Below the pieces are notes generated by a model, which saw nothing but the letters and a program-made list of their open reading frames with translations, did not search any database and was not told the DNA's origin. Shown here piece after piece: positions 17,535 to 28,949 of a stretch of 64,000 bases of DNA (within the stretch, counting starts at the first letter, position 1; each line of letters starts with the position of its first letter). Both the position numbers and the translations under genes were made by a program. Origin of the DNA: Pseudomonas plecoglossicida NBRC 103162 = DSM 15088 (GTDB taxonomy: Bacteria; Pseudomonadota; Gammaproteobacteria; Pseudomonadales; Pseudomonadaceae); the NCBI RefSeq assembly GCF_000730665.1, contig NZ_BBIV01000009.1, positions 1 through 64,000 of the forward strand, in the 5' to 3' direction.

Positions 17535-18650
17535 ATGATCAAGATTTCCAAGCTGTTCGCTGCAATGGTACTGGCCGGGGTAGCCAGCCATTCGTTTGCC
17601 GCCGATTCCATCAAGATCGGTATCGCAGGTCCCAAGACCGGTCCAGTGACCCAGTACGGCGACATGCAGTTCATCGGCGCGAAACAGGCCATCAAGGACA
17701 TCAACGCCAAGGGCGGCGTCGATGGCAAGATGCTCGAAGCCAAGGAATACGACGACGCGTGCGACCCTAAACAGGCCGTGGCGGTCGCCAACAAAGTGGT
17801 CAACGACGGCGTCAAGTTCGTCATCGGCCACCTGTGCTCCAGCTCCACCCAGCCAGCGTCCGACATCTACGAAGACGAAGGCGTGATCATGATCACCCCG
17901 GCTGCCACCAGCCCGGAAATCACCGCCCGTGGCTACAAGCTGATCTTCCGCACCATCGGCCTGGACAGCGCCCAGGGCCCGGCCGCCGGCAACTACATCG
18001 CCGACCATGTCAAGCCGAAGGTCGTCGCCGTGCTGCACGACAAGCAGCAATACGGTGAAGGCATCGCCACCGCGGTCAAGCAGACCCTCGAGAAGAAGGG
18101 CACCAAGGTTGCCGTGTTCGAAGGCCTCAACGCCGGTGACAAGGACTTCTCCTCGATCATCCAGAAGCTCAAGCAGAACAACGTCGACTTCGTCTACTAC
18201 GGCGGCTACCACCCGGAGCTGGGCCTGATCCTGCGCCAGGCTCAGGAAAAAGGCCTGAAAGCCAAGTTCATGGGCCCGGAAGGCGTGGGTAACGACTCCA
18301 TCTCGCAGATCGCCCAGAACGCCTCCGAAGGCCTGCTGGTCACCCTGCCGAAGTCGTTCGATGCCGATCCTGAAAACAAGGCAATCGTCGACGCCATCAA
18401 GGCCGACGGCAAGGACCCGAGCGGTCCGTTCGTGTTCCCGGCCTACTCCGCCGTGGAACTGATCGCCAAGGGTATCGAAGCGGCCAAGTCCGAAGACACC
18501 GACAAAGTGGCAGCCGCCATCCACGCCGGTTCCTTCAAGACTCCGACCGGCACCCTGTCGTATGACGAGAAAGGCGACCTGAAAGACTTCAAGTTCGTGG
18601 TCTACGAATGGCACTTCGGCAAGCCGAAGACCGAAGTTTCCCCTCAGTAA
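17535..18650 (+). CDS. livK: Branched-chain amino acid ABC transporter, periplasmic binding protein
   Basis: 371 residues with a cleavable signal (MIKISKLFAAMVLAGVASHS, then FAAD), followed by SIKIGIAGPKTGPVTQYGDM, the opening of BraC/LivK Leu/Ile/Val-binding proteins. Length matches BraC (~373). The paired cysteines in the DACDPKQ and GHLCSSST stretches correspond to the conserved disulfide. It is the first gene of livKHMGF, separated from livH by a terminator-like hairpin that would let the binding protein be made in excess of the membrane parts. Confidence 0.95.
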   Translation: MIKISKLFAAMVLAGVASHSFAADSIKIGIAGPKTGPVTQYGDMQFIGAKQAIKDINAKGGVDGKMLEAKEYDDACDPKQAVAVANKVVNDGVKFVIGHLCSSSTQPASDIYEDEGVIMITPAATSPEITARGYKLIFRTIGLDSAQGPAAGNYIADHVKPKVVAVLHDKQQYGEGIATAVKQTLEKKGTKVAVFEGLNAGDKDFSSIIQKLKQNNVDFVYYGGYHPELGLILRQAQEKGLKAKFMGPEGVGNDSISQIAQNASEGLLVTLPKSFDADPENKAIVDAIKADGKDPSGPFVFPAYSAVELIAKGIEAAKSEDTDKVAAAIHAGSFKTPTGTLSYDEKGDLKDFKFVVYEWHFGKPKTEVSPQ

Positions 18651-18677
18651 CTGCGTGACTAAATAGCTGACCGTAAG

Positions 18678-18709
18678 AGCCCACTGTGCGAGCAGTGGGC
18701 TTTGTTTTA
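18678..18709 (+). terminator. Intra-operon terminator/attenuator between livK and livH
   Basis: AGCCCACTG-TGCGAG-CAGTGGGCT is a perfect 9-bp stem followed by TTGTTTTA. Being inside the operon, it probably causes partial termination or stabilises the livK 3' end, a common device for periplasmic binding proteins. Confidence 0.8.
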
Positions 18710-18837
18710 CGAGGTTCATGAGCTCGATTGCCGCGATCCGGCAGCGGGTTCACCTGAAAATCTTAAAACCGTCATCCGCGGTTTCCTGGCCGTCACCCGG
18801 CCGGCGAAATGCAAATCAGGTTTTTAGGAGCGCTGTA

Positions 18838-19757
18838 ATGCCTGAGATCTACCATTTCTTCCAACAATTGGTTAATGGATTGACCATCGGCAGCACCTAT
18901 GCCTTGATCGCCATCGGCTACACGATGGTGTACGGCATCATTGGCATGATCAACTTCGCCCATGGCGAGGTGTACATGATCGGTTCCTATGTGGCCTTCA
19001 TCGCCCTGGCGGGCCTGGCCATGATGGGTATCCATTCGCTGCCTATCCTGATGACCGTTGCCTTCGTCGCGACGATCTTCGTCACCAGTGCCTATGGCTA
19101 CAGCATCGAACGGGTTGCCTACCGCCCACTGCGCAACAGCAACCGTCTGATCCCGCTGATTTCCGCCATCGGCATGTCGATCTTCCTGCAGAACACTGTC
19201 TTGCTGTCGCAGGACTCCAAGGACAAATCCATCCCCAACCTGATCCCCGGGAGCTTCTCCTTCGGACCAGGCGGTGCTGAAGAAGTCCTGATCAGCTACA
19301 TGCAGATCCTGGTGTTCGTGGTCACCCTGGTGGCCATGACCCTGCTCACCCTGTTCATCTCCCGTTCCCGCCTGGGGCGCGCCTGCCGCGCCTGCGCCGA
19401 GGACATCAAGATGGCCAACCTGCTGGGCATCAACACCAACAACATCATCGCCCTGACCTTCGTCATCGGTGCTGCGCTGGCGGCCGTGGCGGCCGTGCTG
19501 CTGAGCATGCAGTACGGGGTCATCAACCCCAATGCCGGTTTCCTGGTGGGCCTGAAGGCCTTCACCGCAGCGGTACTGGGTGGCATCGGCAGCATTCCGG
19601 GCGCGATGCTCGGCGGGCTGGTGCTGGGCGTGGCCGAAGCCTTCGGCGCCGATATCTTCGGCGACCAGTACAAGGACGTGGTGGCATTCGGCTTGTTGGT
19701 TCTTGTCCTGCTATTCCGGCCGACCGGCATCCTGGGCCGCCCGGAGGTTGAAAAAGT

Positions 19758-19761
<4 letters not shown>
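18838..19761 (+). CDS. livH: Branched-chain amino acid ABC transporter permease LivH (BraD)
   Basis: 307 residues, the usual BraD length, with about eight membrane segments and the LivH signatures [20 protein letters not shown] and [14 protein letters not shown]. The EAA-like loop is [19 protein letters not shown]. The ATG at 18838 follows TAGGAG; the frame is open back to 18718, but that stretch overlaps the leader after the hairpin and has no ribosome site. It pairs with LivM to form the channel. Confidence 0.95.
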
Positions 19762-21010
<1,249 letters not shown>

Positions 21011-21014
<4 letters not shown>

Positions 21015-21778
21015 GCCGCGAAATTCTGCAAGTCAGCGGCCTGAGCATGCGCTTCGGCGGCTTGTTGGCGGTCAACGGCGTGGCCCTGACCGTCAAGGAA
21101 AAACAGGTGGTGGCGCTGATCGGCCCGAACGGCGCTGGCAAGACCACCGTGTTCAACTGCCTGACCGGCTTCTACAAGCCCAGCGGCGGCACCATCCTGC
21201 TCGACGGCCAGCCGATCCAGGGCCTGGCCGGCCACCAGATCGCCCGCAAGGGCGTGGTCCGGACCTTCCAGAACGTTCGCCTGTTCAAGGAAATGACCGC
21301 GCTGGAAAACCTGCTGATCGCCCAGCACCGCCACCTCAACACCAACTTCTTCGCCGGCCTGTTCAAGACTCCGAGCTTCCGCCGCAGCGAGAAGGAGGCC
21401 ATGGAGCGTGCGCAGTACTGGCTGGAGAAGGTCAACCTGACCGAGTTCGCCAACCGTACCGCCGGCACCCTCGCCTACGGCCAGCAGCGCCGCCTGGAAA
21501 TCGCCCGCTGCATGATGACCCAGCCACGCATCATCATGCTCGACGAACCGGCAGCCGGCCTGAACCCCAAGGAAACCGAGGACCTCAAGGCGCTGATCGC
21601 CTACCTGCGCGAGTCGCACAACGTCACCGTGCTGCTGATCGAGCACGACATGAAGCTGGTGATGAGCATTTCCGACCATATCGTCGTGATCAACCAGGGC
21701 ACGCCCCTGGCCCACGGCACACCGGAGGAGATCCGCGACAACCCTGACGTGATCAAAGCCTACCTGGGGGAAGCGTAA
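21011..21778 (+). CDS. livG: Branched-chain amino acid ABC transporter ATP-binding protein LivG (BraF)
   Basis: 255-residue ABC ATPase: Walker A GPNGAGKT (38-45), a Q-loop region, the signature in the LivG form [13 protein letters not shown] rather than LSGGQ, Walker [12 protein letters not shown] and the H-loop histidine in [10 protein letters not shown]. It heterodimerises with LivF. The start overlaps livM by 4 bases. Confidence 0.95.
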
Positions 21779-22480
<702 letters not shown>

Positions 22481-22486
22481 TTGAGG

Positions 22487-22509
22487 AAAGGGCCTACGGG
22501 CCCTTTTTT
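22487..22509 (+). terminator. Terminator of the liv operon
   Basis: AAAGGGCC-TACG-GGCCCTTT with further Ts: a short GC stem extended by A-T pairs, seven bases past the livF stop. Confidence 0.85.
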
Positions 22510-22559
22510 CTGCCTGCAAGGAATCCATCGCCTGTGCTGGCCCAAGGCTTGCACTGTAC

Positions 22560-22586
22560 CTGTAGGAGCCGGCTTGCCGGCGACAG
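22560..22586. repeat. Single REP element
   Basis: CTGTAGGAGCCGGCTTGCCG plus GCGACAG, one copy of the same family found at 16.6, 25.1, 48.9 and 61.7 kb, lying between livF and the lipoprotein gene. Confidence 0.8.
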
Positions 22587-22669
22587 GGCCAGTGCAGATA
22601 CCCTTGTTAACCTGGCCCAGCCTGAGTAACGTGGCCGGCTCTTTGGCAAAAGATTCCGGAGCCTGTTCC

Positions 22670-23344
22670 ATGCGCCTCACCCCTTCCCTGCTGCTCACCG
22701 CCCTGCTGCCCCTGTTCGCCGGCTGCCAGCTGCTGGCCGAGCAGCCACGCGACCCGAACATCGGCACCACGCGCATGCAGGGCGAACTCAGCGCAGGCGG
22801 CGGCCAGCTGCTGTTCAAGCCGTGCGGCGAGGCCCGTCACTTCGTGGTCAGCGACGCCGGCTCCACCGCCATCCTGCAGGAAGCCGCCAACCTGGCCGAC
22901 GACGCCAACGACAAGCTCTTCGCCGACGTGCGCGGCCGCCTCACCGGCAGCAAGCAGGCCACCAACGATGGCCAGCTCGAAGTCAGCCGCCTGTACCGCC
23001 TGGAACCGTCCACCCGCGCCTGCGACGACCCCAACTTCAAGCAGCTGACCCTGCGCGCCGGCGGCCATGAGCCGGAGTGGGACATCAAGGCCAGCGGCAA
23101 AGGCATGGTGCTCAACCGTGTTGGCAAAGAGCCACTGCCACTGCCCTTCCTTGAAGAAGAAGTCCCTGGCGGCGGCCTGACCCTGACCAGCGAGGCCAAC
23201 GGCCAGCACGTGGAACTGTGGGTCGCACCGCAGCGTTGCACCGACAGTGCCACCGGCGCCGTGCGCCACCTGCGCGCCGAACTGCGTATCGATGGCCAGA
23301 CCCTCAAAGGCTGCGGCTACTACGGCGGTGCACGCGACAACTGA
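22670..23344 (+). CDS. COG3650-like predicted lipoprotein
   Basis: 224 residues. Signal peptide MRLTPSLLLTALLPLFAGC gives lipobox FAGC with Cys19. The mature part has two similar-length halves: an N-terminal region with LLFKPCGEARHF, and a C-terminal DUF-like region ending in LRIDGQTLKGCGYYGG, characteristic of COG3650 envelope proteins. The ATG at 22670 has GGAG 8 bases upstream. The open frame extends further back through the REP element, but that part is not coding. Role unknown, possibly envelope stress related like NlpE/MliC-type lipoproteins. Confidence 0.7.
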   Translation: MRLTPSLLLTALLPLFAGCQLLAEQPRDPNIGTTRMQGELSAGGGQLLFKPCGEARHFVVSDAGSTAILQEAANLADDANDKLFADVRGRLTGSKQATNDGQLEVSRLYRLEPSTRACDDPNFKQLTLRAGGHEPEWDIKASGKGMVLNRVGKEPLPLPFLEEEVPGGGLTLTSEANGQHVELWVAPQRCTDSATGAVRHLRAELRIDGQTLKGCGYYGGARDN

Positions 23345-23447
23345 TCGCCGGGCGCTTTTAACCTGCCAGTCGAGGCGGTGAACAGCTTATACTTGGCGGT
23401 TTGTGTAAAGCCGCCGGCCGCCCATGGCCGGGATACTGGACCCTGCC

Positions 23448-25055
23448 ATGCTACGAATCACCGAACTGAAGCTGCCCCTGGACCACCCCGACGAAGCGCT
23501 GCGCGAGGCCATCGTCGAGCGCCTGGGCATCCGTGACGAGCAACTGCTCAGCTTCAACCTGTTCAAGCGCAGTTATGATGCGCGCAAGAAGAACAGCGAA
23601 CTGCTGTTCATCTACACCATCGACCTTGAAGCGAGCAACGAAGCCGAGCTGCTGAGCAAGTTCGCCGATGACCGCAACATCGGTGTCGCGCCGGACGTCA
23701 GCTACAAGTTCGTCGGCCATGCGCCGCAAGGCTTGCAGGAGCGCCCGATCGTGGTCGGCTTCGGCCCTTGCGGCATCTTCGCCGGCCTGCTGCTGGCGCA
23801 GATGGGCTTCAAGCCGATCGTTCTCGAACGCGGCAAGGAAGTACGCCAGCGCACCAAGGACACCTGGGGCCTATGGCGCAAGAGCGTGCTCAACCCAGAG
23901 TCCAACGTGCAGTTCGGCGAAGGCGGCGCCGGGACCTTCTCCGACGGCAAGCTGTACAGCCAGATCAAGGACCCGCAGCACCATGGTCGCAAGGTCCTGG
24001 AAGAGTTCGTCAAGGCTGGCGCACCTGAAGAGATCCTGTACATCAACAAACCCCACATCGGTACCTTCCGCCTGACCGGCATGGTCGAGCAGATGCGCCA
24101 GGACATGATCGCCCTGGGTGCCGAAGTGCGTTTCCAGGAGAAGGTCACCGACCTGTTGCTGGAAGATGGCCAACTGACCGGTGTGGTGCTGGAGAGCGGC
24201 GAACAGCTGCACTCGCGCCATGTGGTCCTGGCCCTGGGCCACAGCGCCCGCGACACGTTCCGCATGCTCCACGCCAAGGGCGTGTACATGGAGGCCAAGC
24301 CGTTCTCCGTCGGTTTCCGTATCGAACACCCGCAAACCCTGATCGACAAGGCACGCCTGGGCAAATATGCCGGCCACCCGAAACTCGGTGCGGCCGACTA
24401 CAAGCTGGTCTACCACGCCAAGAACGGCCGCTCGGTCTACAGCTTCTGCATGTGCCCAGGCGGCACCGTGGTCGCTGCCACCAGCGAGCCGGGCCGGGTG
24501 GTGACCAACGGCATGAGCCAGTACTCGCGCAACGAGCGCAACGCCAACTCCGGCATCGTGGTGGGTATCGACCCCGAGCGCGACTACCCGGGTGGCCCGC
24601 TGGCAGGTATCGAGCTGCAGGAGCGCCTGGAAGCCCACGCCTATGTGATGGGCGGCAGCAACTACCAGGCACCGGCACAGCTGGTAGGTGATTTCGTTGC
24701 CGGCAAGCCGTCTACCGCCCTGGGCAGCGTCGAGCCGTCGTACAAGCCGGGCGTGACCCTGGGCGACCTCGCCCCCAGCCTGCCGGACTTCGCCATCGAG
24801 GCGATCCGCGAGGCGCTGCCGGCTTTCGATCGGCAGATCAAGGGCTACAACCTGCATGACGCGGTGCTGACCGGCATCGAGACACGCACTTCTTCGCCGC
24901 TGCGCATTACCCGCGGCGCGGATTACCAGAGCCTGAACCTCAAGGGGCTGTTCCCGGCCGGTGAAGGTGCCGGGTATGCCGGGGGCATTCTTTCGGCTGG
25001 GGTCGATGGGATTCGCATTGCCGAGGCCGTGGCGCGAGATATGCTCGGGCTGTAA
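23448..25055 (+). CDS. NAD(P)/FAD-dependent oxidoreductase (COG2509)
   Basis: 535 residues. An N-terminal ~90-residue domain (ITELKLPLDHPDEALREAI, FNLFKRSYDARKK) precedes an FAD Rossmann motif PIVVGFGPCGIFAGLLLAQMG near 105. FGEGGAGTFSDGKL follows, and the FAD tail is FPAGEGAGYAGGILSAGVDG. This is the uncharacterised FAD-dependent dehydrogenase family COG2509. CMCPGG near 340 carries two nearby cysteines. The ATG at 23448 fits family N-termini; an in-frame ATG at 23424 would add 8 residues. The gene stands alone. Substrate unknown. Confidence 0.85.
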   Translation: MLRITELKLPLDHPDEALREAIVERLGIRDEQLLSFNLFKRSYDARKKNSELLFIYTIDLEASNEAELLSKFADDRNIGVAPDVSYKFVGHAPQGLQERPIVVGFGPCGIFAGLLLAQMGFKPIVLERGKEVRQRTKDTWGLWRKSVLNPESNVQFGEGGAGTFSDGKLYSQIKDPQHHGRKVLEEFVKAGAPEEILYINKPHIGTFRLTGMVEQMRQDMIALGAEVRFQEKVTDLLLEDGQLTGVVLESGEQLHSRHVVLALGHSARDTFRMLHAKGVYMEAKPFSVGFRIEHPQTLIDKARLGKYAGHPKLGAADYKLVYHAKNGRSVYSFCMCPGGTVVAATSEPGRVVTNGMSQYSRNERNANSGIVVGIDPERDYPGGPLAGIELQERLEAHAYVMGGSNYQAPAQLVGDFVAGKPSTALGSVEPSYKPGVTLGDLAPSLPDFAIEAIREALPAFDRQIKGYNLHDAVLTGIETRTSSPLRITRGADYQSLNLKGLFPAGEGAGYAGGILSAGVDGIRIAEAVARDMLGL

Positions 25056-25078
25056 AGCAGTATCGCCTGCCCCGGCCT

Positions 25079-25148
25079 CATCGCCGGCGAGCCGGCTCCC
25101 ACAGGTATTGAGATGCTCTCACTGTGGGAGCCGGCTTGCCGGCGACAG
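25079..25148. repeat. Inverted pair of REP elements
   Basis: TCGCCGGCGAGCCGGCTCCC plus ACAG (25081-25104) faces CTGTGGGAGCCGGCTTGCCG plus GCGACAG (25122-25148). It sits just upstream of a bidirectional terminator between convergent genes. Confidence 0.85.
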
Positions 25149-25164
25149 GGCCAGGACAGACAAC

Positions 25165-25205
25165 AAAAAACCCCGAACGGGCCAGGCCCGGTCGGGGTTT
25201 TGTTT
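25165..25205. terminator. Bidirectional terminator
   Basis: AAAACCCCGA (25167-25176) pairs perfectly with TCGGGGTTTT (25192-25201), with an inner GGGCC/GGCCC. A and T tracts flank both sides, so it can serve both the FAD oxidoreductase and the SlyB-like gene. Confidence 0.9.
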
Positions 25206-25216
25206 ATCGGCGGCTA

Positions 25217-25681
25217 TCAGTGAGCAACGCGACTGGTACCGTCGACTGTCAGGATGCGCACACGCTCGCCCACGCGGAACACTTCGTTCTCCTGCACAGC
25301 TTGCACGTAGGCGCGCATGCTGCCGTCGTCTTCACGCACGGTGATTTCCACACCCTGGGTGCGCGTCATGCCTTCTTCGGCGGCCGAACCTGCCAAACCG
25401 CCAGCCACGGCACCGATCACGGCGGCGACGATACTGCCGCTACCGCTACCGACGGAGCTACCGGCTACACCACCGACGATTGCACCGGCACCACTGCCGA
25501 TCGGCGTCTTGGTGCCTTCGATCTTGACCGGGCGCAGGGCCTCGATGGTACCCATGCGCACGGTCTGCACGCGGCGGGCTTCATCACGGGAGTAGCTGTC
25601 GCCCGTCAGGCTCGAGGCGCAGCCACCGAGCAACAACGACATGGCGGTGAAGGTCGCCACCAGCAAAGCAGATTTACGCAT
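25217..25681 (-). CDS. Glycine-zipper outer-membrane lipoprotein, SlyB-like
   Basis: 154 residues: signal MRKSALLVATFTAMSLLLGG, then Cys21 (lipobox LGGC). The middle is a glycine-zipper hairpin (GSGAGAIVGGVAGSSVGSGS and [18 protein letters not shown]), and the end is a small beta domain with TVREDDGSMRAYVQ and FRVGERVRILTVDG. This is the SlyB/PcpH/Pal-like 2TM family tied to outer-membrane integrity. GGAG is 9 bases before ATG 25681. A 5-residue longer start is possible but less well placed. Monocistronic. Confidence 0.85.
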   Translation of the reverse strand: MRKSALLVATFTAMSLLLGGCASSLTGDSYSRDEARRVQTVRMGTIEALRPVKIEGTKTPIGSGAGAIVGGVAGSSVGSGSGSIVAAVIGAVAGGLAGSAAEEGMTRTQGVEITVREDDGSMRAYVQAVQENEVFRVGERVRILTVDGTSRVAH

Positions 25682-25885
25682 GGGTAAAGTCTCCATAAAT
25701 TCAGTTGCACATTAGACGCTGCCCCCAGGCAACTGTCACAACGCAAGCCTAACTAAATCAGATTCATTCAGCGCCAGTACAGCTGACACGGCTGTCTTCC
25801 AAGTCTTTGACGTCAGACCAATGATAGCCATGGATTACTGCATCGAGATTGGCAAACAGCGCAGCGCCGGACAGCCGCGATAGGG

Positions 25886-25908
25886 AAAGGGCCGCAACGC
25901 GGCCCCAA
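25886..25908 (-). terminator. Possible terminator of pdxH
   Basis: GGGCCGC-AAC-GCGGCCC with flanking AAA on both sides; on the minus strand the stem is followed by TTTCCCT, a weak T tract. It lies just past the pdxH stop. The rest of 25697-25885 shows no gene. Confidence 0.45.
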
Positions 25909-25913
25909 AGGTG

Positions 25914-26561
25914 TCAGGGAGCCAGGCGCTCGCGCAGCCATTGCCCTTCGACGAGGCGGTAGTTCAAGCGGTCATGCAGGCGACTGGCGCGCCCTTGCCA
26001 GAACTCGATGCGCTCGGGCAGAAGGCGATAACCCCCCCAATGCTCGGGGCAATGAGGCTGGGTGTCGGAAAAGCGCGTCTCGGTGGCCTTGACCAGCCCT
26101 TCGAGCTCTTCACGGTCGGCAATCACCCGGCTCTGCGGCGAAGCCCAGGCACCCAGGCGGCTACCCAGTGGGCGTACCTGGTAATAGTCGTCCGACTCCT
26201 TGGCCGTGACTTTTTCCACCCGCCCTTCGATACGCACCTGTCGCTCCAGCGCCGGCCAGAAGAAGGTCATGGCGGCGAAGGGGTTGGTCAGCAGCTGCTG
26301 GCCCTTGGCACTGTCATAGTTGGTGAAGAAGGTGAAACCACGCTCATCGAGCCCCTTGAGCAGCAGTACGCGGCAATGGGGGCGGCCTTCGCCATCGACG
26401 CTGGCGAGGGTCATGGCATTGGCCTCCACCGGTGGTTGCTCGGTCTTCACCGCATCGGCAAACCACTGGTGGAACAGGGCGAACGGCTCCCCCGGGGCCT
26501 TGGCTTCCGCCAGCCCATCACGGGTGTAGTCGCGGCGCATATCGGCCAGGGATTGGGTCAT
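25914..26561 (-). CDS. pdxH: Pyridoxamine 5'-phosphate oxidase
   Basis: 215 residues, standard PdxH length. It uses FMN and oxygen to make pyridoxal phosphate from PNP or PMP. Family features visible: [10 protein letters not shown] at the N-terminus, [50 protein letters not shown] and the C-terminal [13 protein letters not shown] with WLRERLAP. An AAGGAA site precedes the ATG. Neighbouring genes are unrelated. Confidence 0.97.
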   Translation of the reverse strand: MTQSLADMRRDYTRDGLAEAKAPGEPFALFHQWFADAVKTEQPPVEANAMTLASVDGEGRPHCRVLLLKGLDERGFTFFTNYDSAKGQQLLTNPFAAMTFFWPALERQVRIEGRVEKVTAKESDDYYQVRPLGSRLGAWASPQSRVIADREELEGLVKATETRFSDTQPHCPEHWGGYRLLPERIEFWQGRASRLHDRLNYRLVEGQWLRERLAP

Positions 26562-26580
26562 GGCTGCGTTTCCTTGACGA

Positions 26581-27564
26581 TCAGTTGGTCTTCGCAGGGC
26601 TGTTGGCGGCTACTTTCTTGTCGGCGCTGGTCTTCTTGGCAACAGGCTTGGCCGGCGCAGTTTTTTTCTTGGCGGTGGACTTGGCAGCCGGCTTGGCCGC
26701 GGCCTTCTTCGCGGCTGGCTTGGCTGCGACCTTGGCAGCTGGCTTGCTTTCGGCAGCCTTGGCCGCAGGCGCCTTGGCGTCCTGAACGGCGACCATCGAC
26801 GCCGGGGTCGGTGCCGAGGCAGGCTGCTGGTACTTGGCCAGCAGTGCAACCATGGTGTTCTGCGGCGTCAGCAGCATTTCCACGCGGCGGTTGAGGGCAC
26901 GGCCTTCGACACTGTCGTTGGCTGCGCGCGGCATTTCCGCACCCATGCCCTTGAGCGTCAGGCGGTCACGCTTCAGGCCGCTCAGGCGGAAGATCGCCGA
27001 AACCGACGCGGCGCGTTCCTGGCTGAGCTTCAGGTTGGTAGCGGCCACGCCACTGGTGTCGGCATGGCCGAGGACCAGAACGGCGGTCTTGGGGTCGCCC
27101 TCGACCGACTTGGCCACGCGGGTGATCGGGCCCAGGCTCATCGGCAGCAGCATGTTCGGGCGATCCGGGTTGTACGAACTGTCGACCGGGATGGTGACCA
27201 CCAGCACGTTGTCGCGGCGCTCGAGTTCCAGCTTGCTGTCCTTGATCGCTTCGCGCAGTTTCGGCTCGTATTCGTCAAGCCAGGCCTGGGTGGCCTTCTG
27301 GTCGATCTTGGGTACCGCTGCCGCTTTGGCCTGCTTGCCGTCACCGCCAAACGGCCACCACCAGCGGCTGTCGCTTTCCGACTTGGCCTCGGCCTTGGCG
27401 ACCTTTTCGTCGACGGCTTGCTTCACTTCCTGCTCGGCAACCTTGTCCGAACCGAAGGGCCACCAGTTGCTGGTGCCGCCCTTCGATGCATCCTGGGAGT
27501 GGCTGGCACAGCCGGTCATGGCGGCCAGGCACAGGGCGAGTGCTAAGGATTTGTGTGAAGACAT
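26581..27564 (-). CDS. OmpA-family lipoprotein with Lys/Ala-rich histone-like tail
   Basis: 327 residues. The lipoprotein signal ends in MTGC (Cys19). The mature N-terminus has two WWPFG motifs (~33 and ~68) in charged, alanine-rich surroundings. An OmpA-like peptidoglycan-binding domain spans ~100-225 ([36 protein letters not shown]). The last ~65 residues are built of [15 protein letters not shown] repeats like those of AlgP/histone H1-like proteins. It lies 19 bases after the pdxH start region on the same strand. The tail may bind LPS, peptidoglycan or another polyanion; that is inference. Confidence 0.8.
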   Translation of the reverse strand: MSSHKSLALALCLAAMTGCASHSQDASKGGTSNWWPFGSDKVAEQEVKQAVDEKVAKAEAKSESDSRWWWPFGGDGKQAKAAAVPKIDQKATQAWLDEYEPKLREAIKDSKLELERRDNVLVVTIPVDSSYNPDRPNMLLPMSLGPITRVAKSVEGDPKTAVLVLGHADTSGVAATNLKLSQERAASVSAIFRLSGLKRDRLTLKGMGAEMPRAANDSVEGRALNRRVEMLLTPQNTMVALLAKYQQPASAPTPASMVAVQDAKAPAAKAAESKPAAKVAAKPAAKKAAAKPAAKSTAKKKTAPAKPVAKKTSADKKVAANSPAKTN

Positions 27565-27663
27565 CAGCGATACACCATGATTTAGAAAGAATTTTTACCA
27601 ACACACCGCAAGGCGTTGGCATTGAGGATATCAAAGGGTCAAGGCAACACCCGAGTTACCCGA

Positions 27664-28809
27664 TCAAAGGCATGTGCCAAGGACCCGAACCAGCTGCTGG
27701 GCTCTTGGATCCATGAGCACATAGGGGCCAAGGGTATTGACCACGAAACCGAAGGCCACATCGTGCTCAGGGTCGGCGAAACCAACCGAGCCTCCCGCCC
27801 CTGGATGTCCGAAGGCACGGGCGCCGAGACCGAAGGTGGCATTGGCGACGTCGGGCTGGTCGAGCATGCAGCCCAGGCCGAAACGGGTCTGGGTCAGCAG
27901 GGTACGGTCCGGGCCGAGGCTGTGCTCGCGGGTCAGTTCGTCGAGCAGTTCGGACTCCAGCAGGCTGCCGTCGAGCAAACCGGCATAGAAGCCCGCCAGG
28001 CTACGTGCATTCCCGTGGCCGTTGGCGGCCGGCTGCTGCATGCGACGCCACTCGGGCTTGTTGGTGCTGGTTAGGATCGCCGGAGGGTTGGTGAAGGCAC
28101 GGGTGGACAATGCCTCCGGCTCACGCATGGTCACCTGCAGCAGGCGCTGGGCGGCGGCATCGCCGGCGTTGCCTTTGCCGCGTGCGATGTGCGCCACCCG
28201 ATCAAATTCTTCGTCCGCAAGGCCGACGTGGAAGTCCAGCCCCAGGGGGCGTGCAGTACGGGCGACGATCGATTCGCCCGGGCCGCGGCCATCAGCCCGA
28301 CGGATCAGTTCGCCGATCAGCCAGCCGTATGTGATGGCGGCGTATCCATGCTCGGTACCTGGCGTCCACCAGGGCGCTTCGGCGGCCAAGGCATCGACCA
28401 TCGTCTGCCAGTCATACAAGGCCTCGGCCGGCAACAATTGGCGAATTGCCGGCAAACCGGCACGGTGGCTGAGCAGTTGGCGAAGGGTGATGCCTTCTTT
28501 GCCCGCCTGGGCGAACTCGGGCCAGTAGCGCGCCACCGGGGCATCCAGGGCCAGCTTGCCCTCGCCCACCAGTTGCAGAGCGGTTACGGCAGTGAAGGTC
28601 TTGGTGCAGGAGAACAGGTTGGCGATGGTATCGCTGTGCCAGGCTTGCTGGCCGTCCTTGTCAGCACTGCCCGCCCACAGATCGATCACGGTTTCGCCGC
28701 CTACCTGGATGCACAATGCCGCGCCGCGCTCCTGGGGATCATCGAACAATGCCGCAAATGCTTCGCGCACCGCCTCGAACTTCAGCTCATAGTGACCCTG
28801 GATCTGCAC
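27664..28809 (-). CDS. Class C beta-lactamase-related serine hydrolase (EstB-like)
   Basis: 381 residues. The catalytic SxxK is SCTK in NLFSCTKTFTAVTALQ (~residue 68), the Tyr motif is in YAAITYGWLIGELIRRADG (~150-168), and a GHPGAGGSVGFADP stretch near the C-terminus replaces KTG. No signal peptide, so probably a cytoplasmic esterase or peptidase rather than a resistance enzyme. The start is GTG at 28809 with GGAG about 10 bases upstream. Monocistronic. Confidence 0.85.
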   Translation of the reverse strand: MQIQGHYELKFEAVREAFAALFDDPQERGAALCIQVGGETVIDLWAGSADKDGQQAWHSDTIANLFSCTKTFTAVTALQLVGEGKLALDAPVARYWPEFAQAGKEGITLRQLLSHRAGLPAIRQLLPAEALYDWQTMVDALAAEAPWWTPGTEHGYAAITYGWLIGELIRRADGRGPGESIVARTARPLGLDFHVGLADEEFDRVAHIARGKGNAGDAAAQRLLQVTMREPEALSTRAFTNPPAILTSTNKPEWRRMQQPAANGHGNARSLAGFYAGLLDGSLLESELLDELTREHSLGPDRTLLTQTRFGLGCMLDQPDVANATFGLGARAFGHPGAGGSVGFADPEHDVAFGFVVNTLGPYVLMDPRAQQLVRVLGTCL

Positions 28810-28949
28810 GCGCCTGTTCTCCGTACGACATGCTGAAAAATGGCGTGCATTGTTTCAGTAGTTGAGCGTTTTGCATACTGGGCAAGTCGGGATAGTCATG
28901 GGGAAATTTCCACGCCGAGGAACCGGCATGGCTGCCCCTTGTTCCCGCC

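Noticed and set aside
17511..18719. Open frame of 402 codons antisense to livK
   Set aside because: Reverse-strand shadow; livK has signal peptide, family motifs and operon context.
27664..28809. Antibiotic-resistance beta-lactamase
   Set aside because: It has SxxK but no signal peptide and a GGS-type motif instead of KTG, so it fits cytoplasmic esterase relatives rather than AmpC.
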